DNA of 64,000 bases from Actinomycetales bacterium (GCA_018970025.1 JAGWXF010000003.1:1-64000), one strand, 5' to 3'; counted from the stretch's first letter, positions 51,271 through 61,865 are shown. Notes: a model not told the origin generated them from the sequence alone. Numbers and translations are program-made.

Positions 51271-52712
51271 GCGGCCACCTTGACCGCCGGCACTGGGGCA
51301 TGAGCGAGGCGTCGCTGCCCAGCACGCCACCAGGCCATGAGCAGCGCACTGCCCGTCACGGCTGCGATCGACGCCATCGGCCACGGGAAGACATTGGCGG
51401 TCAGCGCACTGACGGAGAACTCGCGCGCCAGCCACCAGTTGGCAGCCATCACCAGCGGCAGCCCGATGAGGCCGAGCGCCAAGGCCATGCCGGACCTCGG
51501 GCCGCAGAGCGCCCATGACGCGCACCAGCCGGTGACGACAAGCAAGCCCACCTCGAGCAGGAGCCCGATGCCCCCGAATGCCTGCCGCAGCAGGCCTATG
51601 CCGCCGACCTCGATGAGCACCACCAGCAGCACCAGCACGCTCGCCTCGGGCAGCTGCCGGGCGACCCGCCAGCCGCGAGCCCGGACCAGCAGCGCCACCA
51701 TGGGTGCCCCCAGGCCGAGGGCGATCAGGGTCAGCGGAGCGAACCCCGCGACAGGGACAGGAGGCGGCCCGATGCGAGCGAGCACCACTGAGGCCGCCAG
51801 GGCGGTGCCCATGGCCAGGAACTCGACCCCGGCGATCCTGACGATCAGCTGCGGCGCGTGGGCCTGGCTGATCCGGTCCACGGCGCGGCGCCGCTGCTCC
51901 CAGCCAAGCCGGATCAGCCAGGCGAGCAGCACCGCTTTCACAATGACCAGGCTGCCGTAGGTACTCCCGAGGAGGTTGCCCAGTGAGCCGCTGGTGAGGC
52001 TGGCCGCCATGAGCCCAGACTCAGCAGCGACCATGACGCACCACAAAGCAGTCAGGCTGAACCGCGGCACGATCGCCGGCGCCGCATCGGCATCGACAAC
52101 CAGCAGCCCGCACACCACCGCCAAGGAGCCGACCCAGGCCAGGATGGCCGCCACGTGCAGGCCGACGATCACCCCGGCAAGGGCATGCTCGCTGGACTGG
52201 CCGGCGTGGCTCGCCCAGGCGGGCGCGGCGATCCCGGCAAGGAGGAGGGCCACCGCGAGCCCTCGGGGCCAACGGGCGATTCGATCGAAGGCGGGCGAGG
52301 CCGTCACGGCCGCAGCGAGGGTCACGCATCCGAACTGCACGAGGGTGGCTCGGCCGACCGTCGCCGCCGCCAGCGCCTCAGGATCAATCAATGGAAGGTC
52401 GCCCGCCGACGCGTCCAGCAGCAGGCCGAGGACGGACACCGCCACCAGGGCCACGGCAACCAGGCTCCAGCCCATCGTCCACCGGCGCAGCCGAGGACCA
52501 CGATAGGCAAGCGACGTGATCGCGCCGCCCACGGCGATCGCCAGCGCGACGTCCTTCGCAAAGCGGACAACCGGGTTCAGGACGAGGACGGAGAGCGGTA
52601 CCTCAGGCAGGCCCGGAAGCGACCCGGTAGCAAGGGCGCCGACCCCCCACAGCAGAATCCCGAGCGGCAGCAGGCCCCACCACAGGCCCGCGCCGAGTCG
52701 GGCGCCGGTCAC
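51267..52712 (-). CDS. CopD-like multi-helix membrane protein
   Basis: 481 residues with about 12-13 helices. The middle part (SHAGQSSEHALAGVIVGLHVAAILAWVG and TYGSLVIVKAVLLAWLIRLGWEQRRR in pieces) resembles the CopD copper-resistance membrane domain with conserved His. The last third is a further hydrophobic module. Its position next to ctaE suggests copper delivery to the oxidase. GTG 52712 overlaps the ctaE stop as GTGA. The frame is open further upstream, but that part is a shadow of ctaE. Confidence 0.78.
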   Translation of the reverse strand: MTGARLGAGLWWGLLPLGILLWGVGALATGSLPGLPEVPLSVLVLNPVVRFAKDVALAIAVGGAITSLAYRGPRLRRWTMGWSLVAVALVAVSVLGLLLDASAGDLPLIDPEALAAATVGRATLVQFGCVTLAAAVTASPAFDRIARWPRGLAVALLLAGIAAPAWASHAGQSSEHALAGVIVGLHVAAILAWVGSLAVVCGLLVVDADAAPAIVPRFSLTALWCVMVAAESGLMAASLTSGSLGNLLGSTYGSLVIVKAVLLAWLIRLGWEQRRRAVDRISQAHAPQLIVRIAGVEFLAMGTALAASVVLARIGPPPVPVAGFAPLTLIALGLGAPMVALLVRARGWRVARQLPEASVLVLLVVLIEVGGIGLLRQAFGGIGLLLEVGLLVVTGWCASWALCGPRSGMALALGLIGLPLVMAANWWLAREFSVSALTANVFPWPMASIAAVTGSALLMAWWRAGQRRLAHAPVPAVKVAA

Positions 52713-53404
52713 GACGCGGGGCTGGCCGATGCCGCAGGGCTTGCCGACGCCGACGCCGGCACCTGCTGGAACTCGCCGAAGGGCGGGCTCTGCGTATTGG
52801 GGCTGACCGTCATCGTGGTGGCGAAGAGCGCCCCGAGGAAGATGGCGATGGCCGCCCAGGTGGCGTACATCGCCACCAGTCGGGCGTGGTACGGATTTGC
52901 GGCGTTGATCAGCCCGGCGCGCGTGCGACCCACGACTCCGATGACCAGGGTCAGCACGAGCGACAGGTGGAAGGCCGCCCCGATGCACAGCCAGAAGGTG
53001 GCGGACGCATAGCCGCCGTCCTGGATGTCGAACGGGAAGGTCGACAGCTGCACGATCTGCAGGATGAACGTGGCCAGCACAACCAGGACGGCCAGGGCCA
53101 GGATGGCCACGCCTCGGCCCCCACGGGCCACCGTGCGATAGCCGAACCAGATCAGGGCCGCCGTGACGATGCCGCCGAGGGCGACCACCCAGAAGGTGAC
53201 CGGATCGGCAAAGGCATCCTTCGGCGGCGCCCAGGCGCCGTTCACGTTCAATGCCCACAGGTAGGCGTAGGCGATGAGCAGCGCCACCACGCCCGTGACG
53301 TCGGAGATGATGCACAGCCAGACTCCGAGCCGGTTCCGCCGGGCGACAACGCTCACCGGCTCCCCGGTCGTCGGGGAGAGCGGGATATCCCGGGTCACTG
53401 TCAT
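52709..53404 (-). CDS. ctaE: Cytochrome c oxidase subunit III
   Basis: 231 residues and five or six helices. RRNRLGVWLCIISDVTGVVALLIAYAYLW opens like subunit III, with FWLCIGAAFHLSLVL and a final helix in MYATWAAIAIFLGALFATTMTV. The C-terminal tail is Ala/Ser/Pro-rich. It stabilises subunit I and proton uptake. ATG 53404 overlaps the ctaD stop; it is short relative to typical ctaE but complete. Confidence 0.85.
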   Translation of the reverse strand: MTVTRDIPLSPTTGEPVSVVARRNRLGVWLCIISDVTGVVALLIAYAYLWALNVNGAWAPPKDAFADPVTFWVVALGGIVTAALIWFGYRTVARGGRGVAILALAVLVVLATFILQIVQLSTFPFDIQDGGYASATFWLCIGAAFHLSLVLTLVIGVVGRTRAGLINAANPYHARLVAMYATWAAIAIFLGALFATTMTVSPNTQSPPFGEFQQVPASASASPAASASPAS

Positions 53405-55353
53405 CGCGCACCAACCGTCTGCTTGGCCTGGTCCTTGCTGGACGCCGTGTCGTAGGGGTCTGGCACCCCGTAGTCATAGGGGTCGGAGGTCACCACTGGC
53501 AGCACCGGGAAGTTCTCCAGGGGCACCGGCGTCTGGGTCTGCCACTCCAGCGAGGTCGAGGCCCACGGATTGGCCGGTGCCTTGACGCCGCTGCGCCACG
53601 AGGTGATGACGGCCGCTAGGAAGATCAGCATGCCGATCCCGATGATGTAGGCGCCGATCGTCGACAGCCAGTTCGAGATGTTGAAGGCATTATCGAACTG
53701 CAGCACGCGCCTGGGCTGGCCCTGCAGTCCGGCGACGAACATCGACATGAACGTCAGCTGGAATCCGAAGAACGCGGTCCAGAAGCCGATGGACCCGATG
53801 CGCTCGTCGAACATGCGCGCAGTCATCTTGGGGAACCAGTAGACGATCGCACCCATGGCCCCGAACAGGCCGGCACCCATCAGCATGAAGTGGAAGTGCG
53901 CCACCACGAACATGCTCCCGTGCATGTACTGATCCACTGGCGTGTCGCTGAGGTAGACCCCGGTGATCCCCCCGACAACCTTGTTCCACAGCAGGACGTA
54001 TACGGCCATCATCGGCAGCGACGTCCATGCCTTGCCGCGCCAGATCGTGCCGAGCAGCACCAGGACCAGGAAGCCGAAGGGAATGGAGATCAGCTCCGTC
54101 GACAGCATGAAGGGATAGTTCGCCGCAGGCGCCCATCCGGTCATGTACATGTGGTGGACCCACACGATGGCACTGATGCCGACGACCCCGGCGAAGCCCG
54201 CGACCGCGATCTTGTACGAGAACAGCGGCTTGCGCATGAAGACCACGGCGATCTCCATCATGGCCGCCGTAGCCGGGATCACGACGACGTACACCTCGGG
54301 GTGGCCGAGCAGCCAGAAGAGGTTCTCGTAGAGCCACACGCTGCCGCCGTTGACCGGGTTGAAGAACGAGCTGCCGAACGCACGATCGCTCAGGGCGAGC
54401 ACCTGCGAGTACTGGAACATCGGGAACCAGATCAGCCCCATGATGGAGGAGGCGATGATGCCGATGGCGAAGACCGGGACGCGATTCCACGTCATCCCGC
54501 GGGCACGCATCGTCACCGTGGTCGTGATGAGGTTCACCGCCGCGATACCGGTCGAGAAGGCGAAGACGATGATGGTGACCTGGTAGCCGATGGCACCGGT
54601 GGGCGCCTGGGCGCTGAGCGGCTGGTAGACCGACCAGCCGTCCCGGATACCGCCCATGGCCAGGGAGATCAGCAAGGGCGGCACGGCCGCGAACAGCAGC
54701 CAGAAGCTCAGTGCGTTGAGCCGGGGAAAGGCCATGTCGCGGGCGCCGATCATGATCGGCAGGATGAAGTTCCCCAGCGGGCCGGCCACCGCGATGATCA
54801 TCGCAATGATCATGACGATGCCGTGGGTGCCGATGATGGCGTTGTAGAAGTCCGGTGAGAACACCTCCTTCCAGGTCACGCCCAGCTCGGTGCGGATCAT
54901 CATGGCCAGCAGCCCGCCGACCCCGAAGAGCACCAGTGCCATGACCAGGTACTGCAGGCCAACCACCTTGTGATCGGTGGTGTACTTCCAGTAGCGCGCG
55001 CGGCCGAGATCCTTGCCGGCCAGGTACTCGGCATCGGCGTGGGTCAGGTCACGCCCGAGCGACCAGCGGATCGGCCCCGCGAAGGCTCCGATGCCGGCCA
55101 TGAAGCCGATGACCCAGGCGATGAAGGTGGCGGCCCAGAGCGCATCGTTGCCGACCTGCACGTAGTTCGCCGTGGTCGTCCCCCACGGCACCAGCCACAG
55201 GGAGCCGACGAAATAGGTCACGACGGCGAGGACGAGGCCGGCAGCGATGCCGGTCAGGATGTTGCAGTGCCGCACGAAGCCACCCGGTGCCCCATGCTGC
55301 ACCGGCTGCGGGACGTCGGCCTGCTCGTGGATCGATACGGTCGCAGTGCTCAT
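53401..55353 (-). CDS. ctaD: Cytochrome c oxidase subunit I (heme-copper oxidase)
   Basis: 650 residues with an extra N-terminal pair of helices before the usual TTDHKVVGLQYL. Heme and CuB ligands are visible: THGIVMI (heme a His), WLLGHPEVYVVVIP (CuB His, Tyr cross-link), VHHMYMTG (two CuB His) and HFHFMLMG (both hemes). The Glu of HPE, as in A-type oxidases, is kept. The loop after HPEVY (IPATAAMMEIAVVF) differs from common ctaD sequences, as does the N-terminal extension, so it belongs to an unusual branch. Overlaps ctaC and ctaE. Confidence 0.92.
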   Translation of the reverse strand: MSTATVSIHEQADVPQPVQHGAPGGFVRHCNILTGIAAGLVLAVVTYFVGSLWLVPWGTTTANYVQVGNDALWAATFIAWVIGFMAGIGAFAGPIRWSLGRDLTHADAEYLAGKDLGRARYWKYTTDHKVVGLQYLVMALVLFGVGGLLAMMIRTELGVTWKEVFSPDFYNAIIGTHGIVMIIAMIIAVAGPLGNFILPIMIGARDMAFPRLNALSFWLLFAAVPPLLISLAMGGIRDGWSVYQPLSAQAPTGAIGYQVTIIVFAFSTGIAAVNLITTTVTMRARGMTWNRVPVFAIGIIASSIMGLIWFPMFQYSQVLALSDRAFGSSFFNPVNGGSVWLYENLFWLLGHPEVYVVVIPATAAMMEIAVVFMRKPLFSYKIAVAGFAGVVGISAIVWVHHMYMTGWAPAANYPFMLSTELISIPFGFLVLVLLGTIWRGKAWTSLPMMAVYVLLWNKVVGGITGVYLSDTPVDQYMHGSMFVVAHFHFMLMGAGLFGAMGAIVYWFPKMTARMFDERIGSIGFWTAFFGFQLTFMSMFVAGLQGQPRRVLQFDNAFNISNWLSTIGAYIIGIGMLIFLAAVITSWRSGVKAPANPWASTSLEWQTQTPVPLENFPVLPVVTSDPYDYGVPDPYDTASSKDQAKQTVGAR

Positions 55354-56225
55354 GCCATCCTCTTCCCGCCCATTTCACGGACCCACGCCTGGTACTCCTC
55401 GGGCGTGACCACCTTGACCGTCGTCTCCATGTAGGCGTGGTGCAGCCCGCACAGCTCAGCGCACCTGATGTTGAAGGTCCCCAGCTTGGTCGGCGTGACA
55501 CCTGTGTTCGTGACCGCACCTGGGTTCGCATCGATCTTGATGCCCAGCTCCACTGCCCAGAAGTTGTGGACGACGTCCAACGACGTCACGTTGAAGTAGA
55601 CGGGACGATTCACCGGAACCACCAGCGTCGGGGACGTGATCCCCTGCTCATCGGGGTACTCGAAGGTCCACACCCACTGCTGGCCGGTCACGTTGACCAC
55701 GACCGCCTTCTGCGAGTTCGGCTGCTGGTCGGCGGCGGTCGACCCGTAGGAGTATGCCGTGATCGTGGCGAGCTCGGTGATACCCCAGACCACGAGGAAG
55801 AATGCGAGCACGCTGGTGGCAGAGATCCACAGCACCGTGGCGGTGCTGTTGCCGCGGATCGCCGGGCTCTCCTGCATTGGCGGCTCCAGGCCCTTGGCCT
55901 TTACCCGGCCCCAGCCCACCAGGCTGTACAGCAGGATCGCCAGGGTCACGGCCATCAGCGGCGCCGAGACGACGGTGAAGACGAACATCGTCTTCTCGAT
56001 CTCGTACATCACCGGCGAAGCCGGCCCGCCGCTGAGGTTCATGAAGTGGAGGACCAGGAAGGCGACCGGGACGATCAACAGGGTCAGGATCACCGTGAGG
56101 ATGACGATGCGCCTGGCATAGGGCCGGGCGATCCACTCCCGGAAGCGATCCCTGGGGGCGGGGCGATTGGTGGGCTCCTCTGGCTGCTCCGGATCCGCGA
56201 GCGGGCGCTGGTCGACGGTCGACAT
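55350..56225 (-). CDS. ctaC: Cytochrome c oxidase subunit II with CuA site
   Basis: 291 residues. Two N-terminal helices near 40-62 and 80-105, plus a third hydrophobic stretch near 128-150, are followed by the cupredoxin domain. The electron-entry Trp stretch is NVTGQQWVWTFEYPD. CuA ligands are VVHNFWAVELG (His) and CAELCGLHHAYM (Cys, Cys, His, Met). There is no signal-peptide lipobox and no fused cytochrome c. ATG 56225 overlaps the upstream stop by one base (TGATG). Confidence 0.92.
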   Translation of the reverse strand: MSTVDQRPLADPEQPEEPTNRPAPRDRFREWIARPYARRIVILTVILTLLIVPVAFLVLHFMNLSGGPASPVMYEIEKTMFVFTVVSAPLMAVTLAILLYSLVGWGRVKAKGLEPPMQESPAIRGNSTATVLWISATSVLAFFLVVWGITELATITAYSYGSTAADQQPNSQKAVVVNVTGQQWVWTFEYPDEQGITSPTLVVPVNRPVYFNVTSLDVVHNFWAVELGIKIDANPGAVTNTGVTPTKLGTFNIRCAELCGLHHAYMETTVKVVTPEEYQAWVREMGGKRMA

Positions 56226-56938
56226 CAGGCCACCACGATCCGGCCGCTCATCCAGCCACGTGCCTGCATCACGCCGCCGAAGTCCTGATAGCTGTCACCG
56301 CAGGGATCCTCGCAGTTCCATACGTACTCCCCTGGCCCGCCGGTGATGAAGGTGAAGGTGATCACCTGCGGCGCTGGGTACCCGTTGGCCTCGTTCTTGG
56401 CGTTGCTGGGCACGGCGATCATCGGGACGCTCACGAAGAGGTTGTCCTGCCCTGCCTGGGGGTACTGGTGGATGGTGAACGTGTGGCCGAGATCCGCCGG
56501 CTTGATCTCGGTGACGTCCTTGCCGTTGACCGTCATGGTGCCGCCGACGGTGCCGTGCACCTTGGCCCAGTAGGGATTCCAGGGTGCCGTACCACCGTCG
56601 TACTGCTTCACGGTCACGGTGATGGCAGTGTGGGCTGGCAGCTTCAGGGAGGTCGACGGCCAGTAGAACGGCCAGCCCTCGTTCTGCTCGACCCCGTTGT
56701 TCTCGATCAGCGCATTGACGCCGCCGCTCGGGCCGGGGTAGTCGGCAGAGGTGTTCGGCATGATTGACAGCTCGATAGTCGCATGCGGCAGCTCCCCTTG
56801 CGGGGTCTGGATCGTGCCGGCCGGCGTCGCCTCCAGGTAGGCAGGCTCCCGGTCGAGCCTGGAGATTGCCAGAATCGAACCCGCCACCACAAGCACGCCG
56901 AGTACCGCCGTGACGATCGTCACCAGCGCTCGCTTCAT
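56225..56938 (-). CDS. Membrane-anchored cupredoxin-like protein of the oxidase operon
   Basis: 237 residues. One N-terminal helix (ALVTIVTAVLGVLVVAGSILAI) anchors an extracytoplasmic domain. Its C-terminus, ITGGPGEYVWNCEDPCGDSYQDF followed by GGVMQARGWM, has a Cys-rich loop and Met residues in the position of cupredoxin copper ligands. First gene of the oxidase operon, so it could deliver electrons or copper to subunit II. GGGAG precedes ATG 56938. Confidence 0.7.
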   Translation of the reverse strand: MKRALVTIVTAVLGVLVVAGSILAISRLDREPAYLEATPAGTIQTPQGELPHATIELSIMPNTSADYPGPSGGVNALIENNGVEQNEGWPFYWPSTSLKLPAHTAITVTVKQYDGGTAPWNPYWAKVHGTVGGTMTVNGKDVTEIKPADLGHTFTIHQYPQAGQDNLFVSVPMIAVPSNAKNEANGYPAPQVITFTFITGGPGEYVWNCEDPCGDSYQDFGGVMQARGWMSGRIVVA

Positions 56939-57093
56939 TGCTCTCCCGTCGACTACCGCATCCAGCGCCACGACATCCCGGCCGTGCCCGCACACCTGAC
57001 GTGGCGCACAGTAGCGTTCACCGAGTCGGCCGTCCGGCCATTCGTCCAAATGCGGCGTGGCTGGCAGTGAACAGTCGACGACGGGAGGATGAC

Positions 57094-57957
57094 GTGGCCG
57101 CCTTCCTTGGCGCCTGGCACTTCGACCTGTTCGTGGCCGTGAATGTCGTCCTCGCCGCAGTGCTCTACCTGATGGCGATCCGTCGCGTGAACGCCGGGGC
57201 GGGCACGCGCACCGCCGCAGTCATGCACGGTCGGTGGCCCGCGTGGACGACGGCCTGCTTCCTCACCGGGCTGGCCCTGATCGGGGCGATGTACCTCGGG
57301 CCGATGGCTGCCTGGTCGCACACCTTCTTCTGGGTGCACATGACCCAGCACCTGGTCATCACCATGGCAGCCGCTCCGCTGCTGGTGCTCGGCGCTCCCA
57401 TCACGCTGGCATTACGGGCGTGCAATCGCCGCAACCGCCGCTCGATGATCCGGGTGCTGCGCTCCCGGGCAGTTCGGGTGGCGACGGATCCGATCCTCAC
57501 CTGGCTGCTCTTCGCCGGGACGCTCCTGGCCGTGCACTTCACGCCGTTCTACGACTGGGCCCTGGCCAATCACGGCGCGATGGCGATCATCGAGCAGCCG
57601 GCCTTCCTGCTCGTTTCACTGCTGTACTACCTGCCCCTGATCGGCTCGAATGTGCTCCCGCGGCGCCCGTCCCATGCCCAGCGGCTGGTCTCCCTGGGCC
57701 TGATGATGATTCCCGAGGCGGTCATCGGAGCCGTCATCTACTTCTCGCCGGTAGTGCTCTACGACGGGTACGACACCGTGCGACCCTTCGGCCTGGATGC
57801 CCTTGCCGATCAGCAGCTCTCCGGGGCCATGATGTGGGCCTTGGTGATGGTGGTGGACTCGTTCTGGATGATGTGGGTCGCGGCCGACTGGTTCGCCAGC
57901 GAGGAGCGCCGCAGCCGCCAGCAGGACGCCGAGTGGGCCGCCGAGTCGATCCGCTGA
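57094..57957 (+). CDS. ctaG: CtaG/caa3-type cytochrome oxidase assembly protein
   Basis: 287 residues, about seven helices, with the conserved MTQHLVITMAAAPLLVLGAP and LWMVVDSFWMMW-like C-terminal region of caa3_CtaG proteins. It inserts CuB into subunit I. GTG 57094 has GGGAGG seven bases upstream. It is divergent from the oxidase operon. Confidence 0.88.
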   Translation: MAAFLGAWHFDLFVAVNVVLAAVLYLMAIRRVNAGAGTRTAAVMHGRWPAWTTACFLTGLALIGAMYLGPMAAWSHTFFWVHMTQHLVITMAAAPLLVLGAPITLALRACNRRNRRSMIRVLRSRAVRVATDPILTWLLFAGTLLAVHFTPFYDWALANHGAMAIIEQPAFLLVSLLYYLPLIGSNVLPRRPSHAQRLVSLGLMMIPEAVIGAVIYFSPVVLYDGYDTVRPFGLDALADQQLSGAMMWALVMVVDSFWMMWVAADWFASEERRSRQQDAEWAAESIR

Positions 57958-57985
57958 TCGGCCGGTCGGCGCCTGGGCTTCGCTA

Positions 57986-58447
57986 TCAGGCCAGGGCGGC
58001 AAGGGCCTCGCGGTAGGCCGCGGTATCGCGTGCCTCGCCAGGCCCGTTGACGACGGCCCAGCGGACGACGCCCTGCTTGTCGATGATGAAGGTCCCGCGA
58101 GTCGCGAACCCCTTCTCGTCCAGGAAGACCCCGTAGTCCTGGGCGACCTTTCCATGGGGCCAGAAGTCGGCAAGCAGGTGATGGGTGAAGCCTTCCCTCT
58201 CTGCGAAGACCTTCAGGGTCGGGGAGGGATCGCAGGAGATGCTGAGCACCTCGGTGTCGTCGTTCACGAAGTCGACGTACTGGTCGCGCAGCTCGCATAG
58301 CTCGCCGGTGCAGACCCCGGTGAATGCGAATGGGTAGAACATCACGACGACGTTCTTGCTGCCGCGATAGTCGGAGAGGGTGATCTTCTGGCCGTGCTGG
58401 TTGCCCAGCGTGAAGTCAGGGGCCACGGTGCCCGGCTCGACTGGCAT
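57986..58447 (-). CDS. Peroxiredoxin, AhpE/Bcp type
   Basis: 153 residues. The peroxidatic Cys is in [17 protein letters not shown] near residue 45, in a thioredoxin fold with [21 protein letters not shown] and [14 protein letters not shown]. It reduces peroxides and peroxynitrite; the second Cys four residues on may resolve the sulfenate. GGAGG precedes ATG 58447. Confidence 0.9.
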   Translation of the reverse strand: MPVEPGTVAPDFTLGNQHGQKITLSDYRGSKNVVVMFYPFAFTGVCTGELCELRDQYVDFVNDDTEVLSISCDPSPTLKVFAEREGFTHHLLADFWPHGKVAQDYGVFLDEKGFATRGTFIIDKQGVVRWAVVNGPGEARDTAAYREALAALA

Positions 58448-58478
58448 GCTTCCTCCGCTCGGATGTGAGGACCGAACG

Positions 58479-58943
58479 CTAGCGCTTCGCCCGGGGGGCC
58501 ACCAGGCGAGTGCCCTGCCAGTTCGCCCCGGCACTGATCGTGGTGGTCTGCTGCAGGCCCGCGGTGGGGGCCGCATCGGCGATGTCCTCGGCCTCGATAT
58601 GCCCGGGGCGGCCAGGCTTGGGCGTCATCAGCCAGATGACGCCCTGGTCGGCCAGCGGGACGAGGGCATCGACGAGGCCGTCGACGAGATCGCCATCGTC
58701 ATCGCGCCACCACATCAGCACCACGTCGACCACGTCGTCGTAGTCCTCGTCGACGATCCCGGCGTCGATGAACGCCTCGATCTCGCTGCGCAGGTCACGG
58801 TCGACGTCGTCGTCGTAGCCGATCTCCTGCACGGTCATGCTCGGCTCGATGCCAAGGCGCTGGGCGCGCGATGTGCCCTTGCCCTGGTCCGCTGGGGCGG
58901 TCAACAACCCTCCGATCCTGCGGGCTGCCGCACCGACAGCCAT
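58479..58943 (-). CDS. DUF3052 protein
   Basis: About 154 residues. [19 protein letters not shown] and [17 protein letters not shown], then [12 protein letters not shown] and [11 protein letters not shown], define DUF3052, a conserved actinobacterial protein of unknown function found next to aceE. Start is uncertain: ATG 58943 gives a longer N-terminus; internal starts at 58830s (MTVQEIG) are possible. It is divergent from aceE. Confidence 0.8.
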   Translation of the reverse strand: MAVGAAARRIGGLLTAPADQGKGTSRAQRLGIEPSMTVQEIGYDDDVDRDLRSEIEAFIDAGIVDEDYDDVVDVVLMWWRDDDGDLVDGLVDALVPLADQGVIWLMTPKPGRPGHIEAEDIADAAPTAGLQQTTTISAGANWQGTRLVAPRAKR

Positions 58944-59114
58944 CCGGGGATTAGTCCACCGGACACGGGCCGACTTGGCAAGCGACCGGCCGCAAGTCGT
59001 CCGGATTGTCCCCTGCTGGGCGACAGGCGGCAACAGATGCGGAAGGATGGGGGCACACGCTTGGCAGCCCGGCCCCGGCGATCCCGGGACCGGCCAATCG
59101 AAGGGTTCCCACCC

Positions 59115-61847
59115 GTGACACCCGGACCAGACCGAAGCCCCCTGCTCGCCGGTGGCCTGCCCACCCAGTACGTCGATGTCGACCCGGACGAGACCGCTGA
59201 GTGGGTCGAGTCCTTCGACGACCTGGTCGAGTACTCGGGCAACTACCGCGCCCGCTACATCATGCTGTCGCTGCTGCGGCGTGCCGCCGAGCGCAATGTC
59301 GGCGTCCCGAGCCTGCGCAGCACCGATTACATCAACACCATCCCGCCCGAGAACGAGCCCTGGTTCCCCGGGGACGAGGCGATCGAGAAGCGGATCCGGC
59401 GGATCGTGCGCTGGAACGCCGCGATCATGGTCCACCGGGCGCAGCGGCCCGGGGTCTCGGTCGGCGGCCACATCTCCAGCTATGCGTCGTCCGCCACCCT
59501 GTACGAGGTCGGGTTCAACCACTTCTTCCGCGGCCCCGACCATCCCAGCGGCGGCGACCAGATCTACTTCCAGGGCCATGCCTCCCCCGGCGCCTACGCC
59601 CGCGCCTATCTCGAGGGCCGCCTCACCCAGGAGCAGCTCGACGGCTTCCGCCAGGAGGTCTCGCGCCCGGGCGGCGGACTTCCCTCCTACCCCCACCCGC
59701 GCCTGATGCCCTGGTTCTGGCAGTTCCCGACCGTGTCGATGGGCCTGGGCCCGCTCAATGCCATCTACCAGGCCCGGTTCAACAAGTACCTCACCCACCG
59801 AGGCATCACGGATGCATCGGAGCAGAAGGTCTGGGCCTTCCTCGGCGATGGCGAGACCGACGAGGTCGAGGCCGCCGGCGCGCTGACCCTGGCCGCCAGG
59901 GAGGAGCTCGACAACCTGATCTTCGTGGTGAACTGCAACCTGCAGCGACTCGACGGCCCGGTTCGCGGCAACGGAAAGATCATCCAGGAGCTGGAGAGCC
60001 TGTTCCGCGGCGCAGGCTGGAACGTCATCAAGGTCGTGTGGGGACGCAAGTGGGACGAGCTCCTCGCGGCCGATCGCGACGGCGCCCTGGTCAACCTGAT
60101 GAACCGCACCCCGGATGGCGACTTCCAGACCTACAAGAGCGAGGACGGCGCCTTCGTCCGGGCGAACTTCTTCGGCCGCGACCCGCGCACGATGAAGCTG
60201 GTCGAGGGCTGGTCGGACGAGGAGATCTGGGCCCTGCAGCGGGGCGGGCATGACTACCGCAAGATGTACGCCGCCTACGACGCGGCAGTGCAGGTCAAGG
60301 GCCAGCCGACGGTGATCCTGGCCAAGACCATCAAGGGGTGGACCCTCGGATCCCACTTCGAGGGCCGCAATGCCACCCATCAGATGAAGAAGCTCTCGGT
60401 CGACGACCTGCGGGGCTTCCGCGACACCCTGCAGATCCCGATCCCCGATGGCGAGCTCGACCCGTACCTGCCCCCCTACTACCACCCCGGCCCGGATGAC
60501 GAGGCCGTTGAGTACCTCATGCAGACCCGGCGCAAGCTCGGCGGCTCCCTGCCGTCGCGGCGCACCCCGCCGCGACCGCTCCCCCAGCCGGCCGATGCGG
60601 CCTACGAGGTCGTCCGGCGCGGCTCCGGCAAGCAGCCGGTGGCGACCACGATGGCATTCGTCCGGCTGCTGAAGGACCTGATGAAGGACGAGCACCTCGG
60701 CCGGAGATTCGTCCCGATCATCCCGGACGAGGCGCGCACCTTCGGGATGGACTCCCTGTTCCCCACGGCCAAGATCTACTCCCCGCATGGGCAGACGTAC
60801 GTCTCCGTCGACCGCGACCTGATGCTGTCGTACAAGGAGTCCGAGTCCGGGCAGATCCTGCACGAGGGGATCAACGAGGCGGGGTCGGTGGCCTCCTTCA
60901 CGGCCGCTGGCACCAGCTACGCCACCCATGGCGAGCCGATGATCCCGATCTACATCTTCTATTCGATGTTCGGCTTCCAGCGCACCGGCGACGGCTTCTG
61001 GGCCGCCATGGATCAGATGGCCCGTGGGTTCGTCCTCGGCGCCACGGCCGGCCGCACCACGCTCAACGGCGAGGGCCTGCAGCATCAGGACGGCCACTCG
61101 CTGCTGCTGGCCGCAACCAACCCCGGCGTCGTCGCCTACGACCCGGCCTTCGGCTACGAGCTCGGCCATATCGTCAAGGACGGCCTGCGCCGGATGACCG
61201 GCGAGGCCCCGGAGGACGTCTTCTACTACCTCACCGTCTACAACGAGCCCTACCCCCAGCCGGCGGAGCCGGACGGCGTCGATGTCGACGGCATCCTGCG
61301 CGGGATGCACTTGGTCAGCCCGGCTGCGGGCGACGGGCCACGAGTGCAGCTGCTGGCCAGTGGTGTCGGCGTCAATTGGGCCCTGCGGGCACAGGAGCTG
61401 CTGCTGCAGGACTGGGGGGTGCACGCCGATGTCTGGTCGGTGACCAGCTGGAACGAGCTGCGCCGCGACGGCCTGGCGGCCGACCGGCACAACTTCCTGC
61501 ACCCCGACGAGCCCGCGCACGTCCCCTACGTGACCCAGCGCCTGGCGGGCCGCCCCGGGCCGGTCGTGGCGGTCTCCGACTGGATGCGCGCGGTCCAGGA
61601 CCAGATCCGCGAATGGGTGCCCGGCGACTTCGCCTCGCTCGGGACCGATGGCTGGGGCATGTCCGATACCCGCGGGGCCCTGCGCCGGCACTTCCTGGTC
61701 GATGCCGAGTCGATCACCGCCCAGGCCCTGGCCATGCTCGCCCGCCAGGGCGACTTCGATCGCTCCCGCCTCGGCGAGGTCATCGCCCGATACCGGCTCG
61801 ACGACCCCTCCGCTGCCGACGCCGGCAACACCGAGGGCTCCGGCTGA
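59115..61847 (+). CDS. aceE: Pyruvate dehydrogenase E1 component (homodimeric)
   Basis: 910 residues, the normal AceE length. It decarboxylates pyruvate with thiamine diphosphate and acylates the E2 lipoyl domain. Motifs are [19 protein letters not shown], the ThDP site [14 protein letters not shown] and [20 protein letters not shown] in part, then [15 protein letters not shown] near 650. Its E2 and E3 partners may be the sucB and lpd at 12.4-15.6 kb. GTG 59115 has GAAGG about ten bases upstream. A long minus-strand open frame covers it but is a composition artefact. Confidence 0.95.
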   Translation: MTPGPDRSPLLAGGLPTQYVDVDPDETAEWVESFDDLVEYSGNYRARYIMLSLLRRAAERNVGVPSLRSTDYINTIPPENEPWFPGDEAIEKRIRRIVRWNAAIMVHRAQRPGVSVGGHISSYASSATLYEVGFNHFFRGPDHPSGGDQIYFQGHASPGAYARAYLEGRLTQEQLDGFRQEVSRPGGGLPSYPHPRLMPWFWQFPTVSMGLGPLNAIYQARFNKYLTHRGITDASEQKVWAFLGDGETDEVEAAGALTLAAREELDNLIFVVNCNLQRLDGPVRGNGKIIQELESLFRGAGWNVIKVVWGRKWDELLAADRDGALVNLMNRTPDGDFQTYKSEDGAFVRANFFGRDPRTMKLVEGWSDEEIWALQRGGHDYRKMYAAYDAAVQVKGQPTVILAKTIKGWTLGSHFEGRNATHQMKKLSVDDLRGFRDTLQIPIPDGELDPYLPPYYHPGPDDEAVEYLMQTRRKLGGSLPSRRTPPRPLPQPADAAYEVVRRGSGKQPVATTMAFVRLLKDLMKDEHLGRRFVPIIPDEARTFGMDSLFPTAKIYSPHGQTYVSVDRDLMLSYKESESGQILHEGINEAGSVASFTAAGTSYATHGEPMIPIYIFYSMFGFQRTGDGFWAAMDQMARGFVLGATAGRTTLNGEGLQHQDGHSLLLAATNPGVVAYDPAFGYELGHIVKDGLRRMTGEAPEDVFYYLTVYNEPYPQPAEPDGVDVDGILRGMHLVSPAAGDGPRVQLLASGVGVNWALRAQELLLQDWGVHADVWSVTSWNELRRDGLAADRHNFLHPDEPAHVPYVTQRLAGRPGPVVAVSDWMRAVQDQIREWVPGDFASLGTDGWGMSDTRGALRRHFLVDAESITAQALAMLARQGDFDRSRLGEVIARYRLDDPSAADAGNTEGSG

Positions 61848-61865
61848 GATCGGGCAGGCAGACGC

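Noticed and set aside
52713-53477. Upstream extension of the CopD-like gene
   Set aside because: The frame stays open, but the extra 255 codons overlap ctaE and read as Arg/Gly/His-rich shadow; the GTG at 52712 overlapping the ctaE stop fits far better.
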